Shown piece by piece: positions 44,233-52,536 of a stretch of DNA of 64,000 nucleotides. The position numbers and the translations under genes were made by a program. The first letter of the stretch is position 1. Each line of letters begins with the position of its first letter. This DNA is from Curtobacterium sp. SGAir0471 (GTDB lineage: Bacteria > Actinomycetota > Actinomycetes > Actinomycetales > Microbacteriaceae), in assembly GCF_005490985.1 (NCBI RefSeq), contig NZ_CP027869.1, positions 1,054,001 to 1,118,000 of the forward strand. The letters are read 5' to 3'. Below the pieces are notes generated by a model, which was given only the letters and a program-made list of their open reading frames with translations, made no database searches and was not told the DNA's origin.

Positions 44233-45732
44233 TCAGGACCCGGTCTGCTCGCGCACCGCGGGGATGCGCACCGTGACCTCGAGACCACCGGAGCGGACGT
44301 TGCGGAGGGCAGCCGTGCCTCCCGACCGTTCCGCGATCGCGCGCACGATCGCGAGCCCGAGGCCCGAGCCGCCCGGTACCGGGACCCCGCCCGTCGCCGG
44401 GTCCGGGTCGCGGCGTGAGGTCCGGGCCTCGTCCGGGCGGGTGAAGCGGTCGAACGCGACCGGGATGAACGACTCCGGGACACCCGGACCGTCGTCCGTG
44501 ACCTGCAGGACGCCCTCGTCGCCCTCGACCCGCCACGACACGAAGACGCCGCCGCCGCGGGGGAGCGCCGCGACCGCGTTGCTCGCCGTGTTCGTGACGA
44601 GCTGCGCCATGCCGCCGGTGTCGAGGCGGAAGCGTGGCTCCGACGCGTCGGACGAACCCTCGGACCGCTCGAGGTCGAAGTCCACCGTGATGTCCTTCGC
44701 CGAGGCGATGAGGCGCACGCGGTCGACGGCGGCCATGACCTCGTCGCCGAGGTCGCTCCAGGTGGCGGTCGGGTGCGCGCCGTCCTGCTCGCGCTCCTCG
44801 GCGTCCTCGATGCGCGACAGCGTGAGCAGGTCGTTCGCGAGCCGCGAGAGCCGGGCGACGCTCCGCTTGGCGCGGTCGATGTGCGCCGCGAGCGCCGCGG
44901 CGTCGTCGCCGTCGAGGGACGCCAGGTCGAGCTGGGTGGTGAGGATCGCGAGGGGGGTGCGCAGTTCGTGGCTGGCGTCGGAGACCATCTGGCGCTCGCG
45001 CTCGGTCACCTGGCGGGTGCGGGCGAGGAACGCGTTCAGCGTGGTGGCGAGCGAGGCCAGCTCGTCCTGCGCCGGACCGACGGGCAGCTCGGCGCGTTCG
45101 GGGGCGACGGAGAGCCGTTCGGCTTCGCGGCGCATCCGGTTCACCGGGCGGAGTGCCGCGGTCGCGAGGGCCCAGGACGCGATGCCGAACGCGATGAGGA
45201 TCGCGAGGCCCGTGAGCGACAGCGTGGTCGTCAGGTCGTCGACGACGATCGCCTCCGCCTGGGAGTTGCGCGCCGCGACGACGGTCCAGCGCCCCGCGGC
45301 GTTGACCGGGTGCTCGATGACGACGCGGTACTCCGATCCGGAGACGGTGATGAGCGACGTGCCCGACTCGGTGGACGTCAGGCTGCCGAGTGCCCGTTCG
45401 ACGCGGGGTGGCATGGTCGACAGCCGGATCTGGCCCGAGGGCGCCACGACGGCGACGAGCTGGGCGTTCCCCGGCGCGGACAGGTCGGGGTCGCTGTCGA
45501 CCTCGAGCGTCGCCACGTACGGGTCGACGTCGGCGTCGAGCAGGGTCCTGGTGGCGCTCGCGACCACGCTGACGACCTGGAAGCGCATGACGAGCACGAG
45601 CAGCAGGATCACGACCGCGGCGATGGCCGTCGAGCCGATGGTGATGCGTGCACGGAGCGAGAGCACCCGGAGGGGCCGGGGCAGTCCGCGTCCGCCGCGG
45701 ACCGTCCCGGTCGTGGGTGCCGTCCCGGTCAC
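44233..45732 (-). CDS. Sensor histidine kinase
   Basis: A 499-residue membrane kinase. First membrane helix about 30-50, extracytoplasmic sensor domain about 51-168, second helix about 169-192, HAMP (LRPVNRMRREAERLS), then HisKA with phospho-acceptor His255 in SDASHELRTPLAILTTQ. The ATPase domain has NTASNAVAALPRGGG (N box), VTDDGPGVPESFI (G1) and GGSGLGLAIVRAIAERSGG (G2). GTG start overlaps the stop of the regulator gene (GTGA), so the pair is coupled. The ligand is not evident. Resembles MprB/CseC-like actinobacterial kinases in layout. Confidence 0.93.
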   Translation of the reverse strand: MTGTAPTTGTVRGGRGLPRPLRVLSLRARITIGSTAIAAVVILLLVLVMRFQVVSVVASATRTLLDADVDPYVATLEVDSDPDLSAPGNAQLVAVVAPSGQIRLSTMPPRVERALGSLTSTESGTSLITVSGSEYRVVIEHPVNAAGRWTVVAARNSQAEAIVVDDLTTTLSLTGLAILIAFGIASWALATAALRPVNRMRREAERLSVAPERAELPVGPAQDELASLATTLNAFLARTRQVTERERQMVSDASHELRTPLAILTTQLDLASLDGDDAAALAAHIDRAKRSVARLSRLANDLLTLSRIEDAEEREQDGAHPTATWSDLGDEVMAAVDRVRLIASAKDITVDFDLERSEGSSDASEPRFRLDTGGMAQLVTNTASNAVAALPRGGGVFVSWRVEGDEGVLQVTDDGPGVPESFIPVAFDRFTRPDEARTSRRDPDPATGGVPVPGGSGLGLAIVRAIAERSGGTAALRNVRSGGLEVTVRIPAVREQTGS

Positions 45733-46406
45733 GCCCCGAGCAGGTCGAGCCGGTAGCCGCGGCCCCGGACCGTCGCGATGGCGACCGTCGCCTCGTGCGA
45801 GGTCAGCTTCTTGCGCAGGTAGGAGATGTACTGCTCGACGACGTTCGGGTCGACGTGCTGCGAGCCGTCCCAGACCTCCTCGAGGATCTTCGGGCGGTCG
45901 ACGACCGTGCCCACGGAGCGGGCGAGCAGTCGGAGCAGGGCGAACTCGGTCGGGCTGACGGCGACGCGCTGGCCCTTGATCGCGACGCGTCGGGCCTCGG
46001 AGTCGATGGCGACGTCGCCGACCTCGATGACCCGCTGCCCGGCGGCCGACTCACGGCGACCGAGTGCGCGGAGGCGGGCGGTCAGCTCGGCGAATGCGAA
46101 GGGCTTCGTGAGGTAGTCGTCCGCACCGGCGTCGAGCCCGAAGACCCGGTCGTCGACGGCGTCGCGCGCGGTGACGAGCAGGATGCGGACCGGGTCCTCG
46201 CGCTCGCGGATCCGGCGGGCGAGCTCGAAGCCGGACATGCCCGGCATCATGACGTCGACGACCGCGAGGTCGAAGGCCTGCTCGCCGAGGGCGATGAGCG
46301 CCTCGACACCGTTCTCGACCGCCGTGACGCGGTACCCCTCTGCCGCGAGACCACGCTCCATGAGCGCGCGCATCTCGTCGTCGTCCTCGACCACCAACAG
46401 GCGCAT
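45729..46406 (-). CDS. OmpR/PhoB-family response regulator
   Basis: A 225-residue regulator. Receiver domain 1-115 with acidic pocket (VVEDDDE), phospho-acceptor Asp51 in LAVVDVMMPGMSGFE, Thr79 in LLVTAR and Lys101 in DDYLTKPF. The C-terminal winged helix includes SPTEFALLRLLARSVGTVVD, then VVEQYISYLRKKL and TVRGRGYRLD. ATG at 46406 with GGAGG 6 nt upstream. First gene of the pair with the kinase. An 11-bp palindrome, GTCACAGTGAC (46487-46497), lies about 80 bp upstream and could be a binding site. Confidence 0.94.
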   Translation of the reverse strand: MRLLVVEDDDEMRALMERGLAAEGYRVTAVENGVEALIALGEQAFDLAVVDVMMPGMSGFELARRIREREDPVRILLVTARDAVDDRVFGLDAGADDYLTKPFAFAELTARLRALGRRESAAGQRVIEVGDVAIDSEARRVAIKGQRVAVSPTEFALLRLLARSVGTVVDRPKILEEVWDGSQHVDPNVVEQYISYLRKKLTSHEATVAIATVRGRGYRLDLLGA

Positions 46407-46652
46407 GATCGACCTCCTCGGCCCCCATCGTGGCAGGGAACGGGCACCAGTGGGCCATTCCGGGTGGGAAGTCGCTGAATCTCGTCACAGTGACCCCCGT
46501 TCGACCGCGATGTGAGCGGTCGTGCGGATCCGTCACCCGGACGAGGGCAGAACGCCCTGTCCCGCAGAGGGGGGTATCGGCCCGACGAGCGCCGCGTTGC
46601 TAGGCTCCGCACCGGACACGGCGTACCCGACGCAGTGTCCCGAGGGGGCACC

Positions 46653-47057
46653 ATGCAGGATCAGGAGAACCGTCCGTACCGTCCGGACGACAGCGACCAC
46701 CCGGCGATCGTCCGGTTGCACGCGGAACTCGACGCGGCGCGGCACGGCATCGACGTGCTCGGCGAACTGGAGGACGATCGGCGCGAGCGGGTCGTCGCGG
46801 AACTGCTGAGCGCCGTGCCGGACGTCGCGAGCCGCGCGGCGTACGAGGCCGGCGCGGACCGGGCGGTGGCCACCATCCAGCGCTTCGAGGGGAGGCGGGC
46901 CGACGACCACGAGTCGGCGACGGCGCTGTGGGACCGGCTCGTGCTCAGCGCCGTCGAGGCGGCCGCCGCCGTCGAGCCGACGGAGACCGACCCGGCGACC
47001 TCGGGTCGCGGACCGGCGTCAGCACCCGTCGGTACCGCGAGCGGTGCCAGGGTCTGA
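46653..47057 (+). CDS. Hypothetical acidic protein (134 aa)
   Basis: Starts MQDQENRPYRPDDSDHPAIV and is largely helical and acidic, with RLHAELDAARHGIDVLGELE and ERVVAELLSAVPDVASRAAY; it ends in a loose Ala/Thr/Pro tail. The ATG at 46653 has CGAGGGGG 4 nt upstream. TAGGCT at 46601-46606 is a good -10 box, so it has its own promoter, divergent from the two-component genes. No signal peptide, membrane segment or known domain. Function not recognised. Confidence 0.65.
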   Translation: MQDQENRPYRPDDSDHPAIVRLHAELDAARHGIDVLGELEDDRRERVVAELLSAVPDVASRAAYEAGADRAVATIQRFEGRRADDHESATALWDRLVLSAVEAAAAVEPTETDPATSGRGPASAPVGTASGARV

Positions 47058-47084
47058 GCCCAGCCGGCCACTGCGGCGCTGCGC

Positions 47085-48161
47085 TCAGTCGTCCTCGCCG
47101 AGGAGCTCCTCGCGCACGCGCCGGATGTCCTCGAGCAGGGCTCCGATCAGCACCCAGTGCCGCGAGTTCGGCCGGACGACCTCGAGCGGCGCCGTCAACG
47201 CGTGGTCCGTGGCCGCAGTGTCCTCGCCACCGGTACCGGTGAAGCCGTCCCGCTCCACGTGGTGCAGCCGCGTCGCCTCGACCCGTGCACTCAGCGCCCG
47301 GACGTCCGCACCGATCCGGGCGACCTCGGTCGCGATGCTCCCCACCACCGGGTCCGACCGGAGGTCCGGGGCGGTGTTGTCCCGGATCGCCCGGGTCATC
47401 CCCGTGACGCGCGTGACGAGCACGCGCAGGTGCTCGGCGATCGCCGTGTCGCGCTGCAGGATCGTCCGGTGCCGGCCGCCGCGCGGGTTCATCGTGAGCG
47501 ACTCGCCCGCAGCGGTGAGCGAGGCCTCGGCCCGGGCGTGCTGCTGCCGGAGTGCCCGAGCCTGCCGCAGGGCCTCGTCCCACCGGCCGGCGTCCCAGCC
47601 CTCGGTGAGGCCGATCGCGATCCGTTCGTACGCCGCCGCGGTGTCGCGCGCGAGCCGGGCGACCGCGAGGTGCGCCGGCTCGAGCAGGACCGGCGGCACG
47701 ATCACGGCGTTCACGGCCAGCGCCACGACCGCCCCGACGACCGTCTCGAGGATCCGGTCGGCCGAGTAGTTCGGCGTGACGACCCCGGCGGTGAGCACGA
47801 GCATGCCGCTGATGCCGACCTGGGTGGCGGAGGTCGGGGTCAGCCGGAGCGCCCAGCTCAGCAGGATCGCCAGGACGATGACGACGAGCACGACCCACAC
47901 CGAGTCGCCGAGCAGCAGGTGGAACGCGGTCGCGAGCACGACGCCGAGCACCACGCCGGCACTGCGCTCGAGACCCTTCACGAACGACTGGTTGATGCTC
48001 GGCTGCACGACGAGGAGCGCAGCGATCGCGGCGAAGGTCGGGAAGGGCCCGTCGATGAGGACCCGGCAGAGCAGCACCGCGGCGACCACCGCCACCGCCG
48101 TCTTCACGACCTGCAGGAACGGCGTGCGGCTGGAACTGCGGAGACGCGCGACCGGGTTCAC
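47085..48161 (-). CDS. FUSC/aromatic-acid-exporter-like membrane protein
   Basis: About 358 residues. The N-terminal half has five to six membrane helices (TPFLQVVKTAVAVVAAVLLC; FPTFAAIAALLVVQPSINQS; ERSAGVVLGVVLATAFHLLL; VWVVLVVIVLAILLSWAL). The PSINQSFVKGLERSAGVVLG stretch resembles the FUSC / ArAE family of efflux proteins. The C-terminal half is a long cytoplasmic helical domain (ALRQARALRQQHARAEASL). Start taken at GTG 48161, where TACCGT lies 7 nt upstream on the minus strand and suggests a leaderless mRNA; upstream in-frame starts exist. Export of an organic acid is plausible but unproven. Confidence 0.75.
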   Translation of the reverse strand: MNPVARLRSSSRTPFLQVVKTAVAVVAAVLLCRVLIDGPFPTFAAIAALLVVQPSINQSFVKGLERSAGVVLGVVLATAFHLLLGDSVWVVLVVIVLAILLSWALRLTPTSATQVGISGMLVLTAGVVTPNYSADRILETVVGAVVALAVNAVIVPPVLLEPAHLAVARLARDTAAAYERIAIGLTEGWDAGRWDEALRQARALRQQHARAEASLTAAGESLTMNPRGGRHRTILQRDTAIAEHLRVLVTRVTGMTRAIRDNTAPDLRSDPVVGSIATEVARIGADVRALSARVEATRLHHVERDGFTGTGGEDTAATDHALTAPLEVVRPNSRHWVLIGALLEDIRRVREELLGEDD

Positions 48162-48241
48162 GACGACCACGGTAGCCACCAGCCGCACGCCGAGCCGTGC
48201 ACGATGGCGACGAAACCGCCGCGGCACGGTTGACTGGTCCG

Positions 48242-49486
48242 GTGTGGCCCAACCACGAACGCGTCATCCCGCAGGCCTTCGCCGGCTCCGGGACCTCCGT
48301 CGTGGCCGCACGCGCGCACTCGGTCGAGCCGTCGGGCAACGGCTACCTGTACGGCTACGAGGTCGACACCGTCGACCGGACCGGTCAGCGCGCCACCGTC
48401 CTGACCTACGTCGACACCGGTGGCGCCCACGACCAGAACAGCGCGATCGTCACCGACCCGGCCACCGGTGAGCCGGTCTCCGTCTGGGCGTACCCGAACG
48501 ACCCCGGGCTGCCGGTGCTGCCGCAGGTGACGTACCGCGACGCCGTCGCCGAACTCCTCGCGGGCGTCGGCATGCCGGTCACCGACCCGGTGCTCTCGGT
48601 GGCAGCCTACCGCCCGGGCAAGCGGGCGGTGGTGCGCGTCGACGCCCCGGAGCGCGTGCTCTTCCTGAAGATCGTCCGCCCGCACCGCGTCGCACCGATC
48701 GTCGAGACCCACGGGCAGTTCGTGGCCGCCGGACTGCCGGTCCCGCGGGTGCTGTCGAGCCGGGGCGACGGGCTGCTCGTCCTCGAGCGCATCCGGGGCG
48801 TGCCGGCGGGCAGCCGCATCACCGAGATCGCCGACGACCCGCGCTTCGTCGCGTCGCTCGCCGCCCTGACCGGTCGCATCGCGACGGTCCCGATGACGCA
48901 GCAGGCGCGGGCCGACGCGATGGACCACGCGGACTGGCACCGCCGCACGCTCGTGGCCGCACTGCCGCAGGATGCCGCCGAGGTCGACGAGCTCTACGAC
49001 GCCATCGGCCGACGGTCCGTCGGGTGGGGTGCCGCCACGAAGCAGGTGGTGCACGGTGACCTGCACCTCGAGCAGGTCTTCGTCGACGAGGACGAGCCGT
49101 GGCGCATCTCCGGCCTGCTCGACATCGACACCGCCGGCTGGGGCTTCCCGGTCCGCGACGTCGGTGCGGTCGTCGCCCACCTGGTCGTCACCGGGCTGTG
49201 GCACCGGTCGCGTGGGGACGCCGAGCGCGGGGCCGCTGCCGAGCGGCTCGCCGACGCCGTCGCGCGCGACTGGGTCGCGCGGAACCCCGGTGAGGCCGAC
49301 CGCATCGGTCCGGCCATCGGTGCGCAGCTCCTCGCCCACGCGGGCGGGCAGGCGACGACCGGCTCGGAGAACGGGATCCGGACCGCCCGGCAGCTGCTGG
49401 CGGCGACGCGCGCCGCGCTGGCCGAGGCGACGCCGACCGTGCCGTCGGACGGCGTGCTCCGTCCGCGGTCCGCACCGCAGGCCTGA
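48242..49486 (+). CDS. Phosphotransferase of the APH (aminoglycoside/choline kinase-like) fold
   Basis: About 414 residues. The kinase C-lobe has the catalytic loop VVHGDLHLEQVFVDEDEPW (Brenner motif with Gln in place of the usual Asn) and the metal-binding LLDIDTAGWGFPVRDVGAVV. The ATP-binding lobe holds RVLFLKIVRPHRVAPIVETH. A 100-residue N-terminal region (SGNGYLYGYEVDTVDRTGQR, then DPGLPVLPQVTYRDAVAELL) is extra to the core fold. GTG at 48242 is preferred; GTG at 48197 in frame is possible. The phosphate acceptor is unknown; most chromosomal members of this fold are not antibiotic-resistance enzymes. Confidence 0.78.
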   Translation: MWPNHERVIPQAFAGSGTSVVAARAHSVEPSGNGYLYGYEVDTVDRTGQRATVLTYVDTGGAHDQNSAIVTDPATGEPVSVWAYPNDPGLPVLPQVTYRDAVAELLAGVGMPVTDPVLSVAAYRPGKRAVVRVDAPERVLFLKIVRPHRVAPIVETHGQFVAAGLPVPRVLSSRGDGLLVLERIRGVPAGSRITEIADDPRFVASLAALTGRIATVPMTQQARADAMDHADWHRRTLVAALPQDAAEVDELYDAIGRRSVGWGAATKQVVHGDLHLEQVFVDEDEPWRISGLLDIDTAGWGFPVRDVGAVVAHLVVTGLWHRSRGDAERGAAAERLADAVARDWVARNPGEADRIGPAIGAQLLAHAGGQATTGSENGIRTARQLLAATRAALAEATPTVPSDGVLRPRSAPQA

Positions 49487-49961
49487 CCCGGCCGTCCGCC
49501 GGGCGCGGACGAGCGGGTGGAGGGGAGCCGCGCCTCCCGGCCGACGTCCGTCCCGGCCACCCGACCATCGGACGGGAGGCACGACGCGCGCGGGTCCCGT
49601 CGAGTCGCCTCCGTCGGGGGTGCGGGAGTAAACTGACGGCAGCACGCACCGTGTCGTCGCGTGCCGCGTCGTTTCCGGACGCGGCAGTCGGTCGCTTGAT
49701 CGACGTGGGGACCGGATCCGTGGGCGTCCGACGGGCACCACGTGCGTGCGACGGCGCCGGGTCCCGGCGCGGATCGTCGTGCCGAGCACCCGAGTGTGCC
49801 GGCCGCACGGGCCGCGGGATTCCACCGGACGTCCCTCGACGGGACCGGCGCACGAGCGGGCCAGGGTGGCCCGTGGACCGGGGTCGCGCCAGACACCGGT
49901 CGAGGACTTCCCGCCACCACGGCGGCCCGCCCGTGCGGAACGGGCGCAAGGAGGAGGAGCG
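49487..49961 (+). promoter_or_regulatory. Gene-free region with promoter and long leader of the SNF2 helicase gene
   Basis: A 475-bp gap. 49500-49600 contains a degraded relative of the family A palindrome (GCGCCTCCCGG near 49530 and CGGACGGGAGGC at 49569-49580). TAAACT at 49629-49634 is a strong -10 box. From there to the TTG start the leader is about 320 nt, with several G+C-rich stems; the last, CGCCCGT-GCGGA-ACGGGCG (49929-49947), sits immediately before the Shine-Dalgarno sequence. A regulatory RNA is possible but not identifiable by eye. Confidence 0.45.
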
Positions 49962-52088
49962 TTGGCTCGATCAGGCACCCGGCGAGCAGCCGGCGGGACG
50001 CGGACCGCGTCGCGTCGCACCCGCCCGCTGGACAACGACGGCGTCATCCCGGTGCTCGCCCGCGCGGTGCGCGAGGTCGAGGCCGCAGCGCAGCGCGGAC
50101 CGCTCAAGGCGTCCAACCGGTCGAAGTTCCAGGCGGTGGCCCTGCTGATGCGCGAGGAGCGTGCGCGGGTCAAGGCCGACCCGGAGCTCACCGACGCGCA
50201 GCGCGCCGAGCAGCTGAAGCGCCTCGACGGCGTCGCCACCATCCTGGCGAAGACCGCGGCCCGGGACACCAGCGTGATCCAGCTGCTGACCGAGGAGGCC
50301 TCGGTGAGCGAGGCGACCCGGACGGTCAAGCGCGACATGATGATCGCCGGTGGCATGGAGCTGCAGCCCGAGGAGCTCGTCATCGCGGCGGAGCCCTCGC
50401 CGGTGGTCGAGTCGCCCGTGCGGGCGGTCGTGCCGCAGGCGGTCGTGCAGCGGCAGCTCGCCAACCCGTTCCTGCCGCCGGACTTCGCCCTCGCCGACCA
50501 GCCCGTCGCGCACCCGCGTCGCCTGGCGAACTGGGAGCTCTTCGGTCCGCTGTTCAAGTCGTTCGAGTACGGCGCGGGCGGGGGAGCGGCGTCGATGCCG
50601 CTGCCCGAGCCGACGTCGCTGCACTCGCGGTCCGGCACCACGCTGATGAAGCACCAGGCGGAGCTCGTCGCCGCCGCGTCGCAAGGGCACCGGACCTTCC
50701 TGCTCGCCGACGAGCCCGGCCTCGGCAAGACCGCGCAGTCGCTGCTCGCCGCCGACGCCGCGAACGCCTTCCCGCTGCTCGTCGTGGTGCCGAACGTCGT
50801 CAAGACGAACTGGGCGCGCGAGGCCGAGCGCTGGGTGCCGAACCGGACGGCCACCGTCATCCACGGCGACGGGGACGACCTGGACGGCTTCGCCGACATC
50901 GTCATCGTGAACTACGAGATCCTCGACCGGCACGCCGGGTGGCTCGGGTCCTTCGGGTTCAAGGGCATGGTCGTCGACGAGGCGCACTTCATCAAGAACA
51001 AGGAGTCGCAGCGCTCCCGGTTCGTGCTGCAGCTCGCCGAGCAGATCCGCTCGAGGGTGTCCTCGCCGCTGTTCATGGCGCTGACCGGTACGCCGCTGAT
51101 CAACTCGGTCGAGGACTTCCGCACCATCTGGGAGTTCCTCGGGTGGATCGACGACAAGAAGCCCCGCGCGGCGCTCATGAACGAGCTCGAGGACATCGGG
51201 CTCACCCCGGCGGACCCCGGCTTCTTCGTCGAGGCGCGCAAGGCCGTCATCGACCAGGGCATCGTGCGCCGCCGCAAGGTCGACGTCGCCGCCGACATCC
51301 CCGCCCGACGCATCGCCGACATCCCGGTCGAGCTCGACGGCGAAGAGGGCCGCTCCATCCGCGACGCCGAGCGCGAGCTCACCGCGAAGCTCGTCCGGCG
51401 CTACCACCAGGCACTCGACGCCCGCACCGGGCAGGACCCGGTCATCGGCATCGACCACAAGCTCGTGCGCCAGGTCGCACGGTGGGAGCTCGAGGACCAG
51501 GACGCCTCGTCCACCGGCGAGAACGTGTTCTCCATGGTCCGGCGGATCGGTCGCGCCAAGGCACAGCTCGCGGCGGACTACGCGGCGCAGCTCGCCTCGA
51601 ACGTCGGCAAGGTCGTGTTCTTCGCGAAGCACCTCGACGTGATGGACCAGGCGGAGGAGGTCTTCGCACGCCGGCACCTGAAGACCGCGACCGTCCGCGG
51701 CGACCAGACGCCCGCACAGCGCACCGCCGAGATCGACGCGTTCGTGAACGACCCCGACGTGGCCGTGATCGTCTGCTCGCTCACCGCCGCCGGCGTCGGC
51801 CTGAACCTGCAGGTGGCGTCGAACGTCGTGCTCGCCGAGCTGTCGTGGACCTCGGCCGAGCAGACGCAGGCGATCGACCGCGTGCACCGGATCGGACAAG
51901 AGGAACCCGTCACCGCGTGGCGCATCATCGCCGCGCAGACGATCGACACCAAGATCGCCGAGCTCATCGACTCGAAGGCGTCCCTGGCCGCCCGCGCGCT
52001 CGACGGCTCCGACGAGGAGATCGACGACTCGGGCGACATCCAGCTCGACGCGATGGTCGCGCTGCTGACGGAGGCGCTCGGCGGCTGA
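49962..52088 (+). CDS. SNF2-family DEAD/DEAH helicase-like ATPase
   Basis: A 708-residue Swi2/Snf2 ATPase. TTG start at 49962 behind a very strong AAGGAGGAGGA. Residues 1-200: helical region with basic patches and no recognised domain (PVLARAVREVEAAAQRGPLK). ATPase lobe 1: motif I DEPGLGKT at 250-257, DEAH at 339-342 in MVVDEAHFIKN, motif III LTGTPLINS. Lobe 2: VVFFAKHLDVMDQAEEVF, CSLTAAGVGLNLQ, and QAIDRVHRIGQ around 635-645. Such proteins remodel DNA-protein complexes in repair or transcription. No SWIM zinc finger was seen. Not in an operon; ends in a 25-bp-stem palindrome. Confidence 0.9.
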   Translation: MARSGTRRAAGGTRTASRRTRPLDNDGVIPVLARAVREVEAAAQRGPLKASNRSKFQAVALLMREERARVKADPELTDAQRAEQLKRLDGVATILAKTAARDTSVIQLLTEEASVSEATRTVKRDMMIAGGMELQPEELVIAAEPSPVVESPVRAVVPQAVVQRQLANPFLPPDFALADQPVAHPRRLANWELFGPLFKSFEYGAGGGAASMPLPEPTSLHSRSGTTLMKHQAELVAAASQGHRTFLLADEPGLGKTAQSLLAADAANAFPLLVVVPNVVKTNWAREAERWVPNRTATVIHGDGDDLDGFADIVIVNYEILDRHAGWLGSFGFKGMVVDEAHFIKNKESQRSRFVLQLAEQIRSRVSSPLFMALTGTPLINSVEDFRTIWEFLGWIDDKKPRAALMNELEDIGLTPADPGFFVEARKAVIDQGIVRRRKVDVAADIPARRIADIPVELDGEEGRSIRDAERELTAKLVRRYHQALDARTGQDPVIGIDHKLVRQVARWELEDQDASSTGENVFSMVRRIGRAKAQLAADYAAQLASNVGKVVFFAKHLDVMDQAEEVFARRHLKTATVRGDQTPAQRTAEIDAFVNDPDVAVIVCSLTAAGVGLNLQVASNVVLAELSWTSAEQTQAIDRVHRIGQEEPVTAWRIIAAQTIDTKIAELIDSKASLAARALDGSDEEIDDSGDIQLDAMVALLTEALGG

Positions 52089-52110
52089 GCGCTCGGGCGG
52101 CGCCGCCTTC

Positions 52111-52171
52111 GAACTACGAAACCGACATTGAACCACGGCCTCGGCCTGGTTCGATGTCGGTTTCGTGGTTC
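52111..52171. terminator. Family B-like palindrome after the SNF2 gene (convergent junction)
   Basis: Arms 52111-52135 and 52147-52171 pair over 25 bp with two G-U pairs; loop 11 nt. The arm core CGAAACCGACA resembles CGAAAGCGACA of the palindromes at 5790 and 54197 with one base changed. Lies between convergent genes. Confidence 0.78.
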
Positions 52172-52203
52172 CGCTGGCTCGTCTCAGCCGGTGGCGTCCG
52201 GCG

Positions 52204-52476
52204 TCAGATACGCGACTGCACCTCGGCCAGGGACGGGTTCGTCGCCGTGCTGCCGTCCGGGAACACCAGCGTCGGCACGGTCTGGTTGCCGCCGTTGACC
52301 TCGGCGACCAGCTCGGCCGTGCCCGGAATGCGCTCGATGTCGACCTCGCGGAACGGCACGCCCGCCTTGGTCATCTGGTTCTTCAGCCGGGCGCAGTAGC
52401 CGCACCAGGTCGTCGTGAACATCGTGACGCCGCCGGCCTCGGGCACGAACGCGTCGCGGGTGACTGTCTCGCTCAT
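52204..52476 (-). CDS. Mycoredoxin/glutaredoxin-like protein
   Basis: A 90-residue thioredoxin-fold protein. Active site C25-G-Y-C28 in MFTTTWCGYCARLKNQMTKA, then FREVDIERIPGTAELVAEVN with the cis-Pro loop TVPTLVFPDGSTAT. The TTTWCGYCxRLK pattern matches actinobacterial mycoredoxins, which reduce mycothiol mixed disulfides with electrons from the mycothiol system. A thioredoxin-like use is the alternative. Convergent with the SNF2 gene and divergent from the CYTH gene, whose start is 61 bp away. Confidence 0.88.
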   Translation of the reverse strand: MSETVTRDAFVPEAGGVTMFTTTWCGYCARLKNQMTKAGVPFREVDIERIPGTAELVAEVNGGNQTVPTLVFPDGSTATNPSLAEVQSRI

Positions 52477-52536
52477 GGAGCCAGGCTAACCCCGCCGGTT
52501 CGGGGAACCCCGGTGTCCCCTGGTAGACAGGAGCGC

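Noticed and set aside
46407..46652. Small gene upstream of the two-component system
   Set aside because: No frame with start, ribosome site and plausible composition; it holds the divergent promoters and a short palindrome only.
48242..49486. Aminoglycoside resistance gene
   Set aside because: The fold is APH-like, but the protein has an extra N-terminal region and no sequence feature tying it to drug modification; most such chromosomal genes have other roles.
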